Positions 8,678-17,530 of a stretch of 64,000 nt of DNA are shown here, piece after piece. Within the stretch, counting starts at the first letter, position 1, and each line of letters starts with the position of its first letter. The position numbers and the translations under genes were made by a program. The DNA comes from Mesorhizobium sp. B2-3-4 (lineage in GTDB: Bacteria > Pseudomonadota > Alphaproteobacteria > Rhizobiales > Rhizobiaceae): assembly GCF_006442315.1 (NCBI RefSeq), contig NZ_VFVY01000009.1:210407-274406 (forward strand), written 5' to 3'. The notes under the pieces were generated by a model that was given only the letters and a program-made list of their open reading frames with translations, did no database searches and was not told where the DNA came from.

Positions 8678-9379
8678 ATGACCTCCATCGAACTGAACAA
8701 TGTCAGCCTCGTCTATCGGCTGTTTGAAAAGTTGACGCTTTCGGCGCCCGGTCGACGCCGTAGCAATCTTGGTGGAAACATAGCAAAGTCCGGCACCAAA
8801 CAGGTCGTGCAGGCGCTCGACGATGTCAGCTTCGAACTCAAGGCAGGCGACCGGTTGGGTCTTGTCGGTCCGAATGGCGCTGGCAAGACCACCCTGCTCA
8901 AGGTCCTGTACGGCATCTACCAGCCATCGGGCGGAAGGGTATCGATCACGGGCAAGGTCGATGCCCTGTTCAACATCAGCATAGGGTTTCGCCCTGAGGC
9001 CACCGGGCGCAGGAACATCGTGCTGAGGGGGTTGATCAGCGGCTGGACTATGGCCGAGATCGAAGAGAAGATGGAAGAAATAATCGATTTCAGCGAACTG
9101 GGCGACTTCATCGACCTGCCGTTCAAGGCGTACAGTCAAGGCATGGCGGCACGTCTGGCATTCGCAATCGCGACCGCGCTCGAACCTGAAATCCTGCTGA
9201 TGGATGAATGGATTGGCGCCGGCGACGCGTCATTCCAGGAAAAAGCCAAACAACGGATGGACGAGCTGGCGGAAAAGGCCGGCATCATCGTGCTGGCCAG
9301 CCATGATGACGCGCTTATCCGCCGCGTTTGCACCAAGAAACTCACACTTCGAGCCGGCCGGGTAGAATCGCTGACTTAA
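8678..9379 (+). CDS. Polysaccharide ABC exporter ATPase (Wzt-like, no C-terminal carbohydrate domain)
   Basis: The nucleotide-binding partner of the permease just upstream. It has Walker A GPNGAGKTTLLKVLYG near residue 67, signature YSQGMAARLAFAIA, Walker B ILLMDEWIGAGD and the switch His in LASHDD, all standard for the Wzt/KpsT/TagH group. I chose the ATG at 8678 (MTSIELNNVSLVYR); the open frame extends further 5' only as a shadow inside the permease. At 233 residues it stops after the nucleotide-binding domain, so it lacks the carbohydrate-binding extension that Wzt proteins use to recognise capped O-antigens. Substrate selection must therefore lie elsewhere. Confidence 0.93.
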   Translation: MTSIELNNVSLVYRLFEKLTLSAPGRRRSNLGGNIAKSGTKQVVQALDDVSFELKAGDRLGLVGPNGAGKTTLLKVLYGIYQPSGGRVSITGKVDALFNISIGFRPEATGRRNIVLRGLISGWTMAEIEEKMEEIIDFSELGDFIDLPFKAYSQGMAARLAFAIATALEPEILLMDEWIGAGDASFQEKAKQRMDELAEKAGIIVLASHDDALIRRVCTKKLTLRAGRVESLT

Positions 9380-9535
9380 AAGCCAGCGATCTTTGATATT
9401 GAGGTCGAGCCTCGACAGATCAGCTAAACCGGGCTAGTTCCCGACCCGCGTTCGTCGGCGCGTAGCAAGCCCTGGACTGTCGACCTAGAAGTGGCGGCGA
9501 ACAGAAACTCTTCATCACAGGGCCAACAAATTCAT

Positions 9536-10504
9536 TCAATCTGAAAGCAGACCACTCACGTCCAGTGGATCGTCCAAAGGTGAAAGCTTGCTCCATGCTT
9601 CAACCTGCTCGCGGATAGAATTCAATGATAACTCGCGCTTCAACGCACAGAACCTCTCGGTCGGGAGCCGTTCCGAGACAGTGGGGCGGTCGAGAATTGC
9701 CAAAAATTCACACCCCCGCGATCGAGTTAAAAGTCGGACTCGGACGTTCACCAATTCGTGAAAGTATAACTCTTCCAAAATGAGCAGGAAAACCGACGGT
9801 GTAAAAAAGTACTCATGGGCGTCGACGTAGTCTTTACTCCGGTGCCCAGCTAACGCGCTGTTCATCCGCCCTCTCGGATCTCGGCGCATAAGATGTAGTG
9901 CCGAGACGCGCCCTTGCCACCAGGCCAGAACGTTTCTGCCATCATATTCAACCGACACCTGAGATTCCTCTCGGTATAAGGCCTCGAAGCCGTGAGATTT
10001 CGAACCGCGTATGTAATCTCCAAGTACTTTTGCAGTGTCTGTAGCTGGTTGAAAAATGTCGAAACAGTATCTCTTGTCTGGAACGACGAGGACCACACGC
10101 CCACGCTCGGTAAGCATTTTCTCACAGTCGGCTATAAAACGCACGAGATCAGTCGTATGCTCGATGACGTGCGAAGCATAGATGAAATCGAATTGGCGTT
10201 CATTCAACAATGCCGAAATTGGCCCCCCGCGCCAGACATAGTCTACAGGTTCGATCAATGATGAGTCGACATTCAGAGCCTGATACTTCTCGATGAGCCC
10301 CGATTGATCGAGATGGTCAACGATTGACACATTGAAGCCATCCCGCTTGGGGAAAAGCGGCATGTAGCTCGGACCAATTTCCAAAACTGAGGACCGCTTT
10401 CCAACAAGATTTCGAACGTAGCCGCGAACGTCACCTACAATCTTATCCTGTCGCGAATCGTCACCGGAGGAAAGAAAAAACAATTCGTGCCTACTCTCTT
10501 CCAT
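9536..10504 (-). CDS. Class I SAM-dependent methyltransferase
   Basis: The sequence VLEIGPSYMPLFPK with a following acidic VSIVDHLDQSG is motif I and II of a Rossmann methyltransferase, and FDFIYASHVIEHTTDLVRF is the Methyltransf_11/23-type motif. The protein is probably a sugar O-methyltransferase acting on nucleotide sugars or glycan ends, judged only from its place at the end of the glycosyltransferase operon. I prefer the ATG at 10502-10504 (MEESRHELFF), which avoids overlapping the upstream gene. A start at 10564 would add 20 residues and overlap by 50 bp. Its codons are more A+T-rich than those of the rfb genes. Confidence 0.8.
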   Translation of the reverse strand: MEESRHELFFLSSGDDSRQDKIVGDVRGYVRNLVGKRSSVLEIGPSYMPLFPKRDGFNVSIVDHLDQSGLIEKYQALNVDSSLIEPVDYVWRGGPISALLNERQFDFIYASHVIEHTTDLVRFIADCEKMLTERGRVVLVVPDKRYCFDIFQPATDTAKVLGDYIRGSKSHGFEALYREESQVSVEYDGRNVLAWWQGRVSALHLMRRDPRGRMNSALAGHRSKDYVDAHEYFFTPSVFLLILEELYFHELVNVRVRLLTRSRGCEFLAILDRPTVSERLPTERFCALKRELSLNSIREQVEAWSKLSPLDDPLDVSGLLSD

Positions 10505-10514
10505 CGTCAAATAC

Positions 10515-11234
10515 TCAGCACCCTTCAACAAACGGCACTGTAAAGTGTCGAACACCGTCTTCAAATTTACGATAGAAGTTAAACTTTGTTGAAATCATCT
10601 TCTGATTTGACCGCCAGTCTCGCATTTTTCTTTCATCAAAATTCTCCACCTTACTATCATGCTTTAATAGCATCCCATCAGTGACACCAACGTTATATCC
10701 GTGTATGTGACATCTATAAGAATAGTCTATATCGTAGCATGTAAATCCTTGTATCTCTTCCGAGAAGCGTAGCTCTCTTGCTATGCTGGCTTTTGAAGCA
10801 ATAAATACTCCATCTAGAGCCTGAGCTCTCCAATTGCCCTCAGCGCGAGAGAAAACCTCCATCTTATCTGCTTGCTGAGAACGGCCACCGGGAATCACAA
10901 CCCTTCCAAGCAGTTCACCCGGATCGGAGTAATACCAATTTGATGATTGGCAGCGCCGCGTCCCACATACACCAAAGACGTCGAATTCCTCGAAAGCCAC
11001 AGAGAAAAAACGTTCGTAAAGCTTGAGTACCTTTATGTCGTCATGGCAGAAAAACAACCATTCACCGCCGGATCGATCAATACCGAGATTGTATCCCGAT
11101 GTCATAGACCTCGCGTCAAAAATTGGAATGAATTCCAAATCGTACCCACGCTCCGATATCAGAGAAAAACTCTCCTTCATGGAGTCATACTTTTTTACAT
11201 TATTTGTACACGTAATTATCGAAATAGTTGTCAT
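10515..11234 (-). CDS. Glycosyltransferase, GT2-like (A+T-rich)
   Basis: A 239-residue protein beginning MTTISIITCTNNVKKYDSM with a GT-A-type fold. Landmarks are YNLGIDRSGGEWLFFCHDD, the D-D metal motif after a typical A-x-N-x-G-x-x-x-A-like region, and FTCYDIDYSYRCHIHGYNVG, the acceptor-side D-x-D-x-x-x-R block of GT2 enzymes. The sugar is unknown. It overlaps the upstream CgeB-like gene by 4 bp (ATGA-type junction), which implies translational coupling. Base composition is markedly more A+T-rich than the flanking rfb genes, consistent with lateral acquisition. Confidence 0.75.
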   Translation of the reverse strand: MTTISIITCTNNVKKYDSMKESFSLISERGYDLEFIPIFDARSMTSGYNLGIDRSGGEWLFFCHDDIKVLKLYERFFSVAFEEFDVFGVCGTRRCQSSNWYYSDPGELLGRVVIPGGRSQQADKMEVFSRAEGNWRAQALDGVFIASKASIARELRFSEEIQGFTCYDIDYSYRCHIHGYNVGVTDGMLLKHDSKVENFDERKMRDWRSNQKMISTKFNFYRKFEDGVRHFTVPFVEGC

Positions 11235-12097
11235 ATCTGATCCAAAATCGCGCTTTCCAGATCCAGTAAAAATCGATCCACACCCAGCTTAGAAGACTCC
11301 AACTCGGAGGCCCTCTGCGGCTCACCTGTATTGAATAACCTCAACGCGCTCTTGACACCCGCGTAGTCCAGCGAGCCCGAATATTCGATTATGGATTCCC
11401 TCATAACCTCTGGCCGCTGCCCCATTGGCTCAGACAGAACCACACAGCCACACGCGGCCCCGAGATAAATTCTGGGCTCAAACGAGGGCATCTCATCGGC
11501 GTGAATATTAAGGACAACCTTCGACCTTCTAAACAGGGCAGCCAAAGCTCGCCCCGACAAACCATGGGCCACCCACGCAAATTTCAAATCCGTCGAACGC
11601 AGAAAATCCATTTCCGCCACTCTATGAGGCGTCGGCTTTCCAATGAAAGCTACGTCAATCGGCCGGCGTCCGGCGCTTGAGCGGAAGGCAGACGTATCAA
11701 TTGGCAAGGGTCGATAAGCATTGATCGGCCAACCTCGCCTCTCTATCGACGATCTTTTGGTCCCATCATAGTATATACTATGATGATAGCTATCCCAGCT
11801 CATTCTTTCATAAACACTACTGCGAAGTGAGCTTTCCAGAGTCTCGGAATGCCCTACTAACTGTACCGGCTCACTGAGAAATGCCACCCTCTTTCCCGGT
11901 ATCGATTTCAAATATTTCTTCGGGTAAAGTTCCGGCCTATAAAATACCGTCAAATCAGGTCTGAAATTAATCATCCTAGTCAGAAACGAATAGTCCCATT
12001 CATCCACATCCAGGCAAAGAATATTACTCCTAGTCCTCCATTTCTCGGGGAAATGATTCTCGAAATAGGTAAACGGCCCAACAAATCCTATCCGCAT
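11231..12097 (-). CDS. Glycosyltransferase of the CgeB / GT1-like type
   Basis: A 288-residue protein whose C-terminal half, with LFRRSKVVLNIHADEMPSF, EPRIYLGAACGCVVLSEP and the following E-V-M-R-E-S-I block, matches the Glyco_trans_1_2/CgeB-like GT-B donor domain. The N-terminal half is short, as in CgeB-type enzymes. Donor and acceptor are unknown. It sits 10 bp downstream of the fusion gene at 12.1-14.1 kb and overlaps the next glycosyltransferase by 4 bp, so it is inside one operon. It shares the low-GC composition of this stretch. Confidence 0.72.
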   Translation of the reverse strand: MRIGFVGPFTYFENHFPEKWRTRSNILCLDVDEWDYSFLTRMINFRPDLTVFYRPELYPKKYLKSIPGKRVAFLSEPVQLVGHSETLESSLRSSVYERMSWDSYHHSIYYDGTKRSSIERRGWPINAYRPLPIDTSAFRSSAGRRPIDVAFIGKPTPHRVAEMDFLRSTDLKFAWVAHGLSGRALAALFRRSKVVLNIHADEMPSFEPRIYLGAACGCVVLSEPMGQRPEVMRESIIEYSGSLDYAGVKSALRLFNTGEPQRASELESSKLGVDRFLLDLESAILDQI

Positions 12098-12107
12098 TTC
12101 GGCACAC

Positions 12108-14078
12108 CTATTTACCCATCAGCCTCTTGAGATACCGAAGCGGCGCGGAAACCCTCCAGCTCGTCGAACCCTCATAGTGCTGCCGGATTGTTTGAAGCTG
12201 ATTCTTGTAGTGCTGCAACGCCCACTGGGCGTCGGTCAACTGCCTTCTGACATCCTGGGCATCTCCTTCGCCCGTTCGCCCAACCGGGCTAGCGACGTCC
12301 TGCTCAACCGGCACTTCGGTGGCAAGATAGGCAGAGCGAAGAGGCAGTAACTCAGCAATCTGAGACACAGTCGCACGATACGCACTGAACAAGCGCGCAT
12401 CCTCTACCATCAACCTGAGATACGGATCGCTCAGGCTGTTAGATCCGACAAAGAGCACACCCAGGCCGTGCGAATGCGTAAACTCCAGCGACGGAAACTT
12501 TTGCTTGAGTTCGTCCCAAAGCCGCCATACGCCAAAGTCACGTTCACGAACACTGATGTCATGAAACATGACCACGCCCTTGTCACTCAAAACGGGCAGC
12601 CAATGTTCGTAGTCATGCTTTACGGCCTCGTATGTGTGCAATCCATCGATATGGAGCAAATCCACAGGGCGCCCTTCAAACTGAGCTCTTGCTTCGTCAA
12701 AGGTCGACCGGATCAAATGCACACCAGAGAAACTGCGATCTAAGAACGCCTGGAGGTCATCATGAATCTTATCGCCCTCGTAGCGCCCAGCATGATCATC
12801 CCCTTCCCAAGTATCCACCCCCCATAAATCGGCTTTCAAATCATAACTCTGGGCTGCCGTTGCGGCAGCAATCAGGCTGGCGCCAAAATGAACGCCGAGA
12901 TCGACATAACATGCAGGTTTCAAATTTCGAAACAGCACAAACAGAAAAGGGATATGCCCTCCCCACGCCGTAAGCGGTAGTTTTCGCGGCAAGGAGAAAA
13001 GAGGGGCAATATATCTATCCTGAATCTCATCAGGGTCGAAAGAATCAACTTTGGTTCGATTCACCGCGGCTTGTTCAGATTTACTCTCACGTCCCATTAC
13101 GTTCTTTCCTAGATTTTCTACAGATATCTTAGAAATAACACCACCGTCCGAAACCAGAACTGCATTCCCAGATCTGTCGAGCAAAGTTAACTCTCTTCTA
13201 TTTCTGCCGGACACAGACTTACTATCCGCAATCTCCGACGAAATCTCTATCAATTTTCCTGGGTCAAATCGACTTCGAACGTACGGGAAATTGAAGTCGA
13301 GTCGAGTCGGTTTTGTTTTCGCTTTAAGATCTATCTCTGGATATAGGAGCCCGATATTATTGAGATCGCCATCCGTCAGGTTCCGCCGCTTTATAAGATC
13401 ATCATGCTCTACCCAGTGAACACCGAGACGGTTCTCGTGAAGAAATTTGCTGTCTCGGACAACTTTTGCAGAAGCCCCCATCTTATTTAGGTATTTCTCT
13501 CGGAACGGAATTGGCATATGAAGCAACCCGATAGAGGATATGTTGTAGGGGTGCACGTTGCTTGGAATACCAATTACTGTATGATACCCCTGCGTGATGG
13601 TCATCTCAGGATATGAGCGATAAAATTTTCTAGAGATCCCGACCTTTGTGTACTTTGATGGCTTCGGAAGCGTAACAAAACCCTCTGTAAAACTGTCAAC
13701 CCCGTCCAGATTAATAGGAACGACATTCCTCCAATTCATATTCAAATAGCCTTTGCCTTTCACGATCTCCTTCTCGAATTCACTCCTACTTGCAAACGGG
13801 AGATATTCGTCACAATCCAAGAAAAATAGAAAATCAACTTCAAATATTTCGAACGCCAACTTAGAAAATATATTTGCCAACTCGGCTTGAGGATATCCAT
13901 CCGCAACTAACTTGAATACCTGAGCCCCTTTCAGTCTGTCTTCTACAAAAAGAGCGGAACCATCAACAGATGCGTGATCCACGAAGAAAGAAACGTCGAA
14001 AAATTCGTCAAGTTGATCACAAAAAGGCCCAAGAATGGCCTCTTCGTTCTTAAACATGGTAAAGCTGGCAATGCGCAT
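12108..14078 (-). CDS. Fusion protein: glycosyltransferase (GT2-like) + SAM methyltransferase + coiled-coil tail
   Basis: A 656-residue multidomain protein. Residues 1-270 resemble Glyco_tranf_2_4/GT92-type enzymes: MRIASFTMFKNEEAILGPF, FFVDHASVDGS and FLFFLDCDEYLPF (D-x-D). After a linker, residues 370-570 form a Methyltransf_24-type domain with YVDLGVHFGASLIAAATA, a VDTWEGDDHAG segment and LLHIDGLHTYEAVKHDYE. The last 70 residues are a short coiled coil ending GSTSWRVSAPLRYLKR, a tail common in polysaccharide glycosyltransferases. It may add a sugar and then methylate it, perhaps capping the chain; this is inference. It is A+T-rich in its first half and lies between the sulfotransferase and the CgeB-like gene. 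Confidence 0.8.
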   Translation of the reverse strand: MRIASFTMFKNEEAILGPFCDQLDEFFDVSFFVDHASVDGSALFVEDRLKGAQVFKLVADGYPQAELANIFSKLAFEIFEVDFLFFLDCDEYLPFASRSEFEKEIVKGKGYLNMNWRNVVPINLDGVDSFTEGFVTLPKPSKYTKVGISRKFYRSYPEMTITQGYHTVIGIPSNVHPYNISSIGLLHMPIPFREKYLNKMGASAKVVRDSKFLHENRLGVHWVEHDDLIKRRNLTDGDLNNIGLLYPEIDLKAKTKPTRLDFNFPYVRSRFDPGKLIEISSEIADSKSVSGRNRRELTLLDRSGNAVLVSDGGVISKISVENLGKNVMGRESKSEQAAVNRTKVDSFDPDEIQDRYIAPLFSLPRKLPLTAWGGHIPFLFVLFRNLKPACYVDLGVHFGASLIAAATAAQSYDLKADLWGVDTWEGDDHAGRYEGDKIHDDLQAFLDRSFSGVHLIRSTFDEARAQFEGRPVDLLHIDGLHTYEAVKHDYEHWLPVLSDKGVVMFHDISVRERDFGVWRLWDELKQKFPSLEFTHSHGLGVLFVGSNSLSDPYLRLMVEDARLFSAYRATVSQIAELLPLRSAYLATEVPVEQDVASPVGRTGEGDAQDVRRQLTDAQWALQHYKNQLQTIRQHYEGSTSWRVSAPLRYLKRLMGK

Positions 14079-14091
14079 GTATTCTAATCTC

Positions 14092-15528
14092 TCACACCTT
14101 CGTCTTCGTGCGGAACAGCGACGTCAGCCGCCACATATAACTTCTATGGACGACGTTCAGATCCTCCAGTGCTCTCTGCTTTTCACTCAGAGCCTGATCC
14201 CGCTCCAGTATCAGCCTTCTTTGATCCGCGGTGAGTGCCTCTAATTCCTTCTTCAGCAATTGAGCTTGGCTTTCTGCTTCGCTGGCTAACCGCGTTGATC
14301 GACCAGCTTCCGCGATCAACTCCGCCTCACGAGCCTTCGTAGCCCTCTCCTTCCTATCCCAATCCGCGTTCAGCGCCTCGGCTTCGGTCAGGCGCGAGTC
14401 CCGCAACTTCGCGATGTCGGCATCTCTGTTCTCGATTTCCCGTCGAAGACGCTCGAGTTCCGCGGTTTGTCTATCAATTTCTGGGGCCTGTATCGCTACA
14501 AGGTGCTGAAGTTGAGCGCGCTTTTCTGCATCCATGACCGAGCGAACGCGCATCTCAGGAAAAAACGCCTCGCCGAAGACCGGGCTGGCGCAATCGAAGG
14601 CATCTCTCACTGCATCGAGTTGCGCCGTTGCGGTAGCGTCGTTGGGATTTCTCTCCAGTGCCATCAAGGCGCTATAGGTATCCTTGACCCATTTGGTCAT
14701 GCGCTGATCAGCTTCTAGCCGTGCTCTGCTGGCCACATGATGCTGATGCGCGGCAGAAAAATGCGTTGAAAGTGCCGTCTGCGCATCGTTGATCGGCCGG
14801 GGCCATTCTATTTGAAGCGTCTCGGTCATTCTTTCCACTCCCGACCGCCAACCATCGATCATATTCTCGTATGACAAGAAGACGCGCGGCTTGCCGCGTG
14901 TCGCGCACTCAGCCTCCAACTCATGACGCAACCACAGAAGCGCGCTAAACGCATAGGTAAAGCTACCTCGCTTTTCGAGCGACGCGATCACCGCAAGCGG
15001 ATTGCGCTCAGTCAAGACGTATCGAACGTCGACCCGCATGCTTTCCAGAATCTCCGCATACAGAGGCACAAACCGCGAGATGCGCGGCTCCTTCATCACA
15101 AACAGGGGAGCGCTGCCGTATTCCTCGTCAATCAGCCGTGCGATTTCAGCTTTGTAGAAGCGCAAGCGTGCGGCACCAAGGTCATTCGGGTCGAATGACC
15201 GCCAATCGTCCCAACTGCTACCAGCCTCGCCCAGCATCCGGTCATGAAGCTCCATGAGCCTAACCGGCTCCCAATGCCCTGCCGGATTCGTCGGATTGGC
15301 GCCCAACATATTCTTTGGCAGTTCCGCGCCAAGCAGGCTGATCGCCCTTGTCAGCGCGCTGGTGCCCGAGCGGTGCATGCCAAGCACCATGATGCAGGTG
15401 CGCCTAGCGGTCGATTTCTTAGCGTCAGCCGGCGTCGTCTCTGCCCGCGCCTTCGCGGGCCGCTTTTGGGCGTTTTCGGGCGCAGGGACCGCATCCTGCA
15501 GATTTTCCCCTGAAGGGTGCTTGTTCAT
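14092..15528 (-). CDS. Sulfotransferase-family protein with C-terminal coiled coil
   Basis: CIMVLGMHRSGTSALTRAIS is the 5'-phosphosulfate loop of PAPS-dependent sulfotransferases, and VRYVLTERNPLAVIASLEKR is the 3'-phosphate-binding region. After the catalytic part (residues 45-300) comes a long heptad-rich coiled coil (about 345-455) and a tail HRSYMWRLTSLFRTK. I chose the ATG at 15526-15528 ([11 protein letters not shown]), which overlaps the rfbD stop in an ATGA junction; the longer frame to 15612 runs inside rfbD. It probably sulfates a sugar of the O-antigen. The acceptor is unknown. It is co-transcribed with rfbACBD. Confidence 0.83.
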   Translation of the reverse strand: MNKHPSGENLQDAVPAPENAQKRPAKARAETTPADAKKSTARRTCIMVLGMHRSGTSALTRAISLLGAELPKNMLGANPTNPAGHWEPVRLMELHDRMLGEAGSSWDDWRSFDPNDLGAARLRFYKAEIARLIDEEYGSAPLFVMKEPRISRFVPLYAEILESMRVDVRYVLTERNPLAVIASLEKRGSFTYAFSALLWLRHELEAECATRGKPRVFLSYENMIDGWRSGVERMTETLQIEWPRPINDAQTALSTHFSAAHQHHVASRARLEADQRMTKWVKDTYSALMALERNPNDATATAQLDAVRDAFDCASPVFGEAFFPEMRVRSVMDAEKRAQLQHLVAIQAPEIDRQTAELERLRREIENRDADIAKLRDSRLTEAEALNADWDRKERATKAREAELIAEAGRSTRLASEAESQAQLLKKELEALTADQRRLILERDQALSEKQRALEDLNVVHRSYMWRLTSLFRTKTKV

Positions 15529-16433
15529 GCGGTTCGCGCCTGTTGGGTCTCGCCTATCACCAGTCGCCGCACCACCGCCTGCGCCGACTCTCGCCAGTCC
15601 GGCGCATTCCATGCGAACACATCGGCGAATTTCGCGCTCGATAGCTGTGAGTTGGCGGGGCGGCGCGCCTTGGTTGGGTAGTCCATCGTCTCGATATCCC
15701 GTACCCGCGCCCAGGAACCACCAAACTTCAGGCTTGTGTCGAGGATATGACGGGCAAAGCCGCTCCAGTTGGTGTCGCCCGTGCCGGCCAGGTGATATGT
15801 ACCGAAGGCGGCGAAATCCTTGTTGCGATGCAGCATCGCCGCCGCATGCAGGATCGCGTCGGCGATATCAAGCGCGGATGTGGGATTTCCCCATTGATCC
15901 GATACCACCGAAATCTCGTTGCGGTCGGCGGCCAGCCGCAGCATGGTTTTGACGAAATTCTTGCCGAACGGGCTGTAGACCCAGGCGGTGCGCAGGATCA
16001 GGTGGCGCGGGTTGGCGGCCGCCACCGCTTGTTCGCCGGCAAGCTTGGACGCGCCGTAGACGCCGAGCGGCGCCGTCGGGTCGGTTTCGACATAGGCGTC
16101 GGCCTTGGTTCCATCGAAGACATAATCAGTCGACAGATGGATCACCGGTACGCCCAGGCGCGCGGCGGCCTCGGCGACCTTTCCCGCGCCGGTCGCATTC
16201 ACCGCGAAGGCCAGATCGGGTTCGTCCTCGGCCTGGTCCACGGCGGTATAGGCGGCAGCGGACACGACGATGTCGGGGCTGGCGGCGGCGATGACGTCGA
16301 TGATGGTGTCGGGCCTTGCCAGATCGATCTGCGGCCGGCCGACGGGGACGATCTGCGCGTCCGCGCGCGCCTGGCCGGCCTCCAGCAGGCTTGTCGCGAC
16401 CTGGCCGTCGCGTCCGGTGACGAGGAGCCTCAC
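15525..16433 (-). CDS. rfbD: dTDP-4-dehydrorhamnose reductase
   Basis: The last step of dTDP-L-rhamnose synthesis: NADPH reduction of dTDP-4-keto-L-rhamnose. The frame shows [14 protein letters not shown] (the R/G-x-x-G-Q-V-G-like cofactor loop of RmlD), [28 protein letters not shown] with the catalytic Y-x-x-x-K, and [18 protein letters not shown], all diagnostic of RmlD. I start it at the GTG at 16431-16433 (VRLLVTG), which overlaps the rfbB stop by 4 bp. Earlier in-frame codons lie inside rfbB. The gene is third from last in the rhamnose-sulfotransferase part of the operon. Confidence 0.96.
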   Translation of the reverse strand: MRLLVTGRDGQVATSLLEAGQARADAQIVPVGRPQIDLARPDTIIDVIAAASPDIVVSAAAYTAVDQAEDEPDLAFAVNATGAGKVAEAAARLGVPVIHLSTDYVFDGTKADAYVETDPTAPLGVYGASKLAGEQAVAAANPRHLILRTAWVYSPFGKNFVKTMLRLAADRNEISVVSDQWGNPTSALDIADAILHAAAMLHRNKDFAAFGTYHLAGTGDTNWSGFARHILDTSLKFGGSWARVRDIETMDYPTKARRPANSQLSSAKFADVFAWNAPDWRESAQAVVRRLVIGETQQARTA

Positions 16434-17500
16434 GCGCCCACCTTGCGGGCTTCGCCCAATCTTTCGCCGGCATAGCGCTGTTCGCGGATCGGGCCCCACC
16501 ACCATTTGTTGTCGAGGAACCAGTCCACGGTCCGCGCCAGGCCGCTGTCGAAATTCTCTCGGGGCGACCAGCCGAGCTCGCGGCCTATCTTGGTGGCGTC
16601 GATGGCGTAGCGGCGGTCGTGGCCGGGGCGGTCGGTGACGAACGAGATCAGCTCACGATAGCGCCTGCCGCCGGCGCGCGGGCGCCTGGTGTCGAGCAGG
16701 TCGCAGATCGTCTCGACGACGGCAAGGTTGGTGCGCTCCGAATTGCCGCCGACATTGTAGCTCTCGCCCGGCGCACCCTTGGTGGCGACGAGTTCCAGGG
16801 CTCGCGCGTGATCCTCGACAAACAGCCAGTCGCGCACATTGGCGCCGGCGCCATAGACCGGCAGCGGCTTTTCGTCGAGCGCGTTGAGGATGACGAGCGG
16901 GATCAGCTTCTCGGGGAAATGATAGGGACCGTAATTGTTCGAACAGTTGGAAAGCACGACCGGCAGGCCGTAGGTCTCATGCCAGGCGCGCACCAGATGG
17001 TCCGAGGCCGCCTTCGAGGCGGAATAGGGCGAGGACGGCGCGTAGGGCGTCTCCTCGACGAACATGCCGCCGTCGAAAGGCAGGTCGCCGAACACCTCGT
17101 CGGTGGAAACGTGATGGAAGCGGAAGCGGCTTTTCCTGTCGTCGGAAAGGCCACGCCAGTATTCCAGCGCGGCGTTGAGGATCTTGTAGGTGCCGACGAT
17201 GTTGGTCTCGATGAAGGCGCCCGGTCCATCGATGGAGCGGTCGACATGACTTTCGGCGGCAAGGTTCATGACGATATCGATATCGTCGCGGCGCAGGAGA
17301 TCGAGCACCGCGCGCTCGTCGCAGATGTCGGCCTGGGCGAAGCTGTAATTGTGGGCATTCTCGATCGGTCGCAGCGAGGCCAGATTGCCCGCATAGGTCA
17401 GCTTGTCCAGATTGGTCACCCGGTAGGCCGGATTGGCGCACAGATGCCGGCATACCGCCGAACCGATGAAGCCGGCACCGCCCGTCACCAGAAAATTCAT
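16430..17500 (-). CDS. rfbB: dTDP-glucose 4,6-dehydratase
   Basis: Converts dTDP-glucose to dTDP-4-keto-6-deoxyglucose. It has the NAD loop [15 protein letters not shown], the [11 protein letters not shown] active-site [18 protein letters not shown] with Y-x-x-x-K, and [18 protein letters not shown], the RmlB signature. The length, about 356 residues, is normal. I use the ATG at 17498-17500 (MNFLVTGG), which has GAGG eight bases upstream. An ATG seven codons earlier (17521) also has an AGGAG. Second sugar gene of the four-gene rhamnose set after rfbC. Confidence 0.97.
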   Translation of the reverse strand: MNFLVTGGAGFIGSAVCRHLCANPAYRVTNLDKLTYAGNLASLRPIENAHNYSFAQADICDERAVLDLLRRDDIDIVMNLAAESHVDRSIDGPGAFIETNIVGTYKILNAALEYWRGLSDDRKSRFRFHHVSTDEVFGDLPFDGGMFVEETPYAPSSPYSASKAASDHLVRAWHETYGLPVVLSNCSNNYGPYHFPEKLIPLVILNALDEKPLPVYGAGANVRDWLFVEDHARALELVATKGAPGESYNVGGNSERTNLAVVETICDLLDTRRPRAGGRRYRELISFVTDRPGHDRRYAIDATKIGRELGWSPRENFDSGLARTVDWFLDNKWWWGPIREQRYAGERLGEARKVGA

Positions 17501-17530
17501 GCCCCTGTCCTCATGCACCACCAGCTCCTA

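Noticed and set aside
9404..9416. GTCGAG-C-CTCGAC as a terminator between the Wzt-like gene and the methyltransferase
   Set aside because: The arms are six bases with a one-base loop and no T-run; too weak to call.
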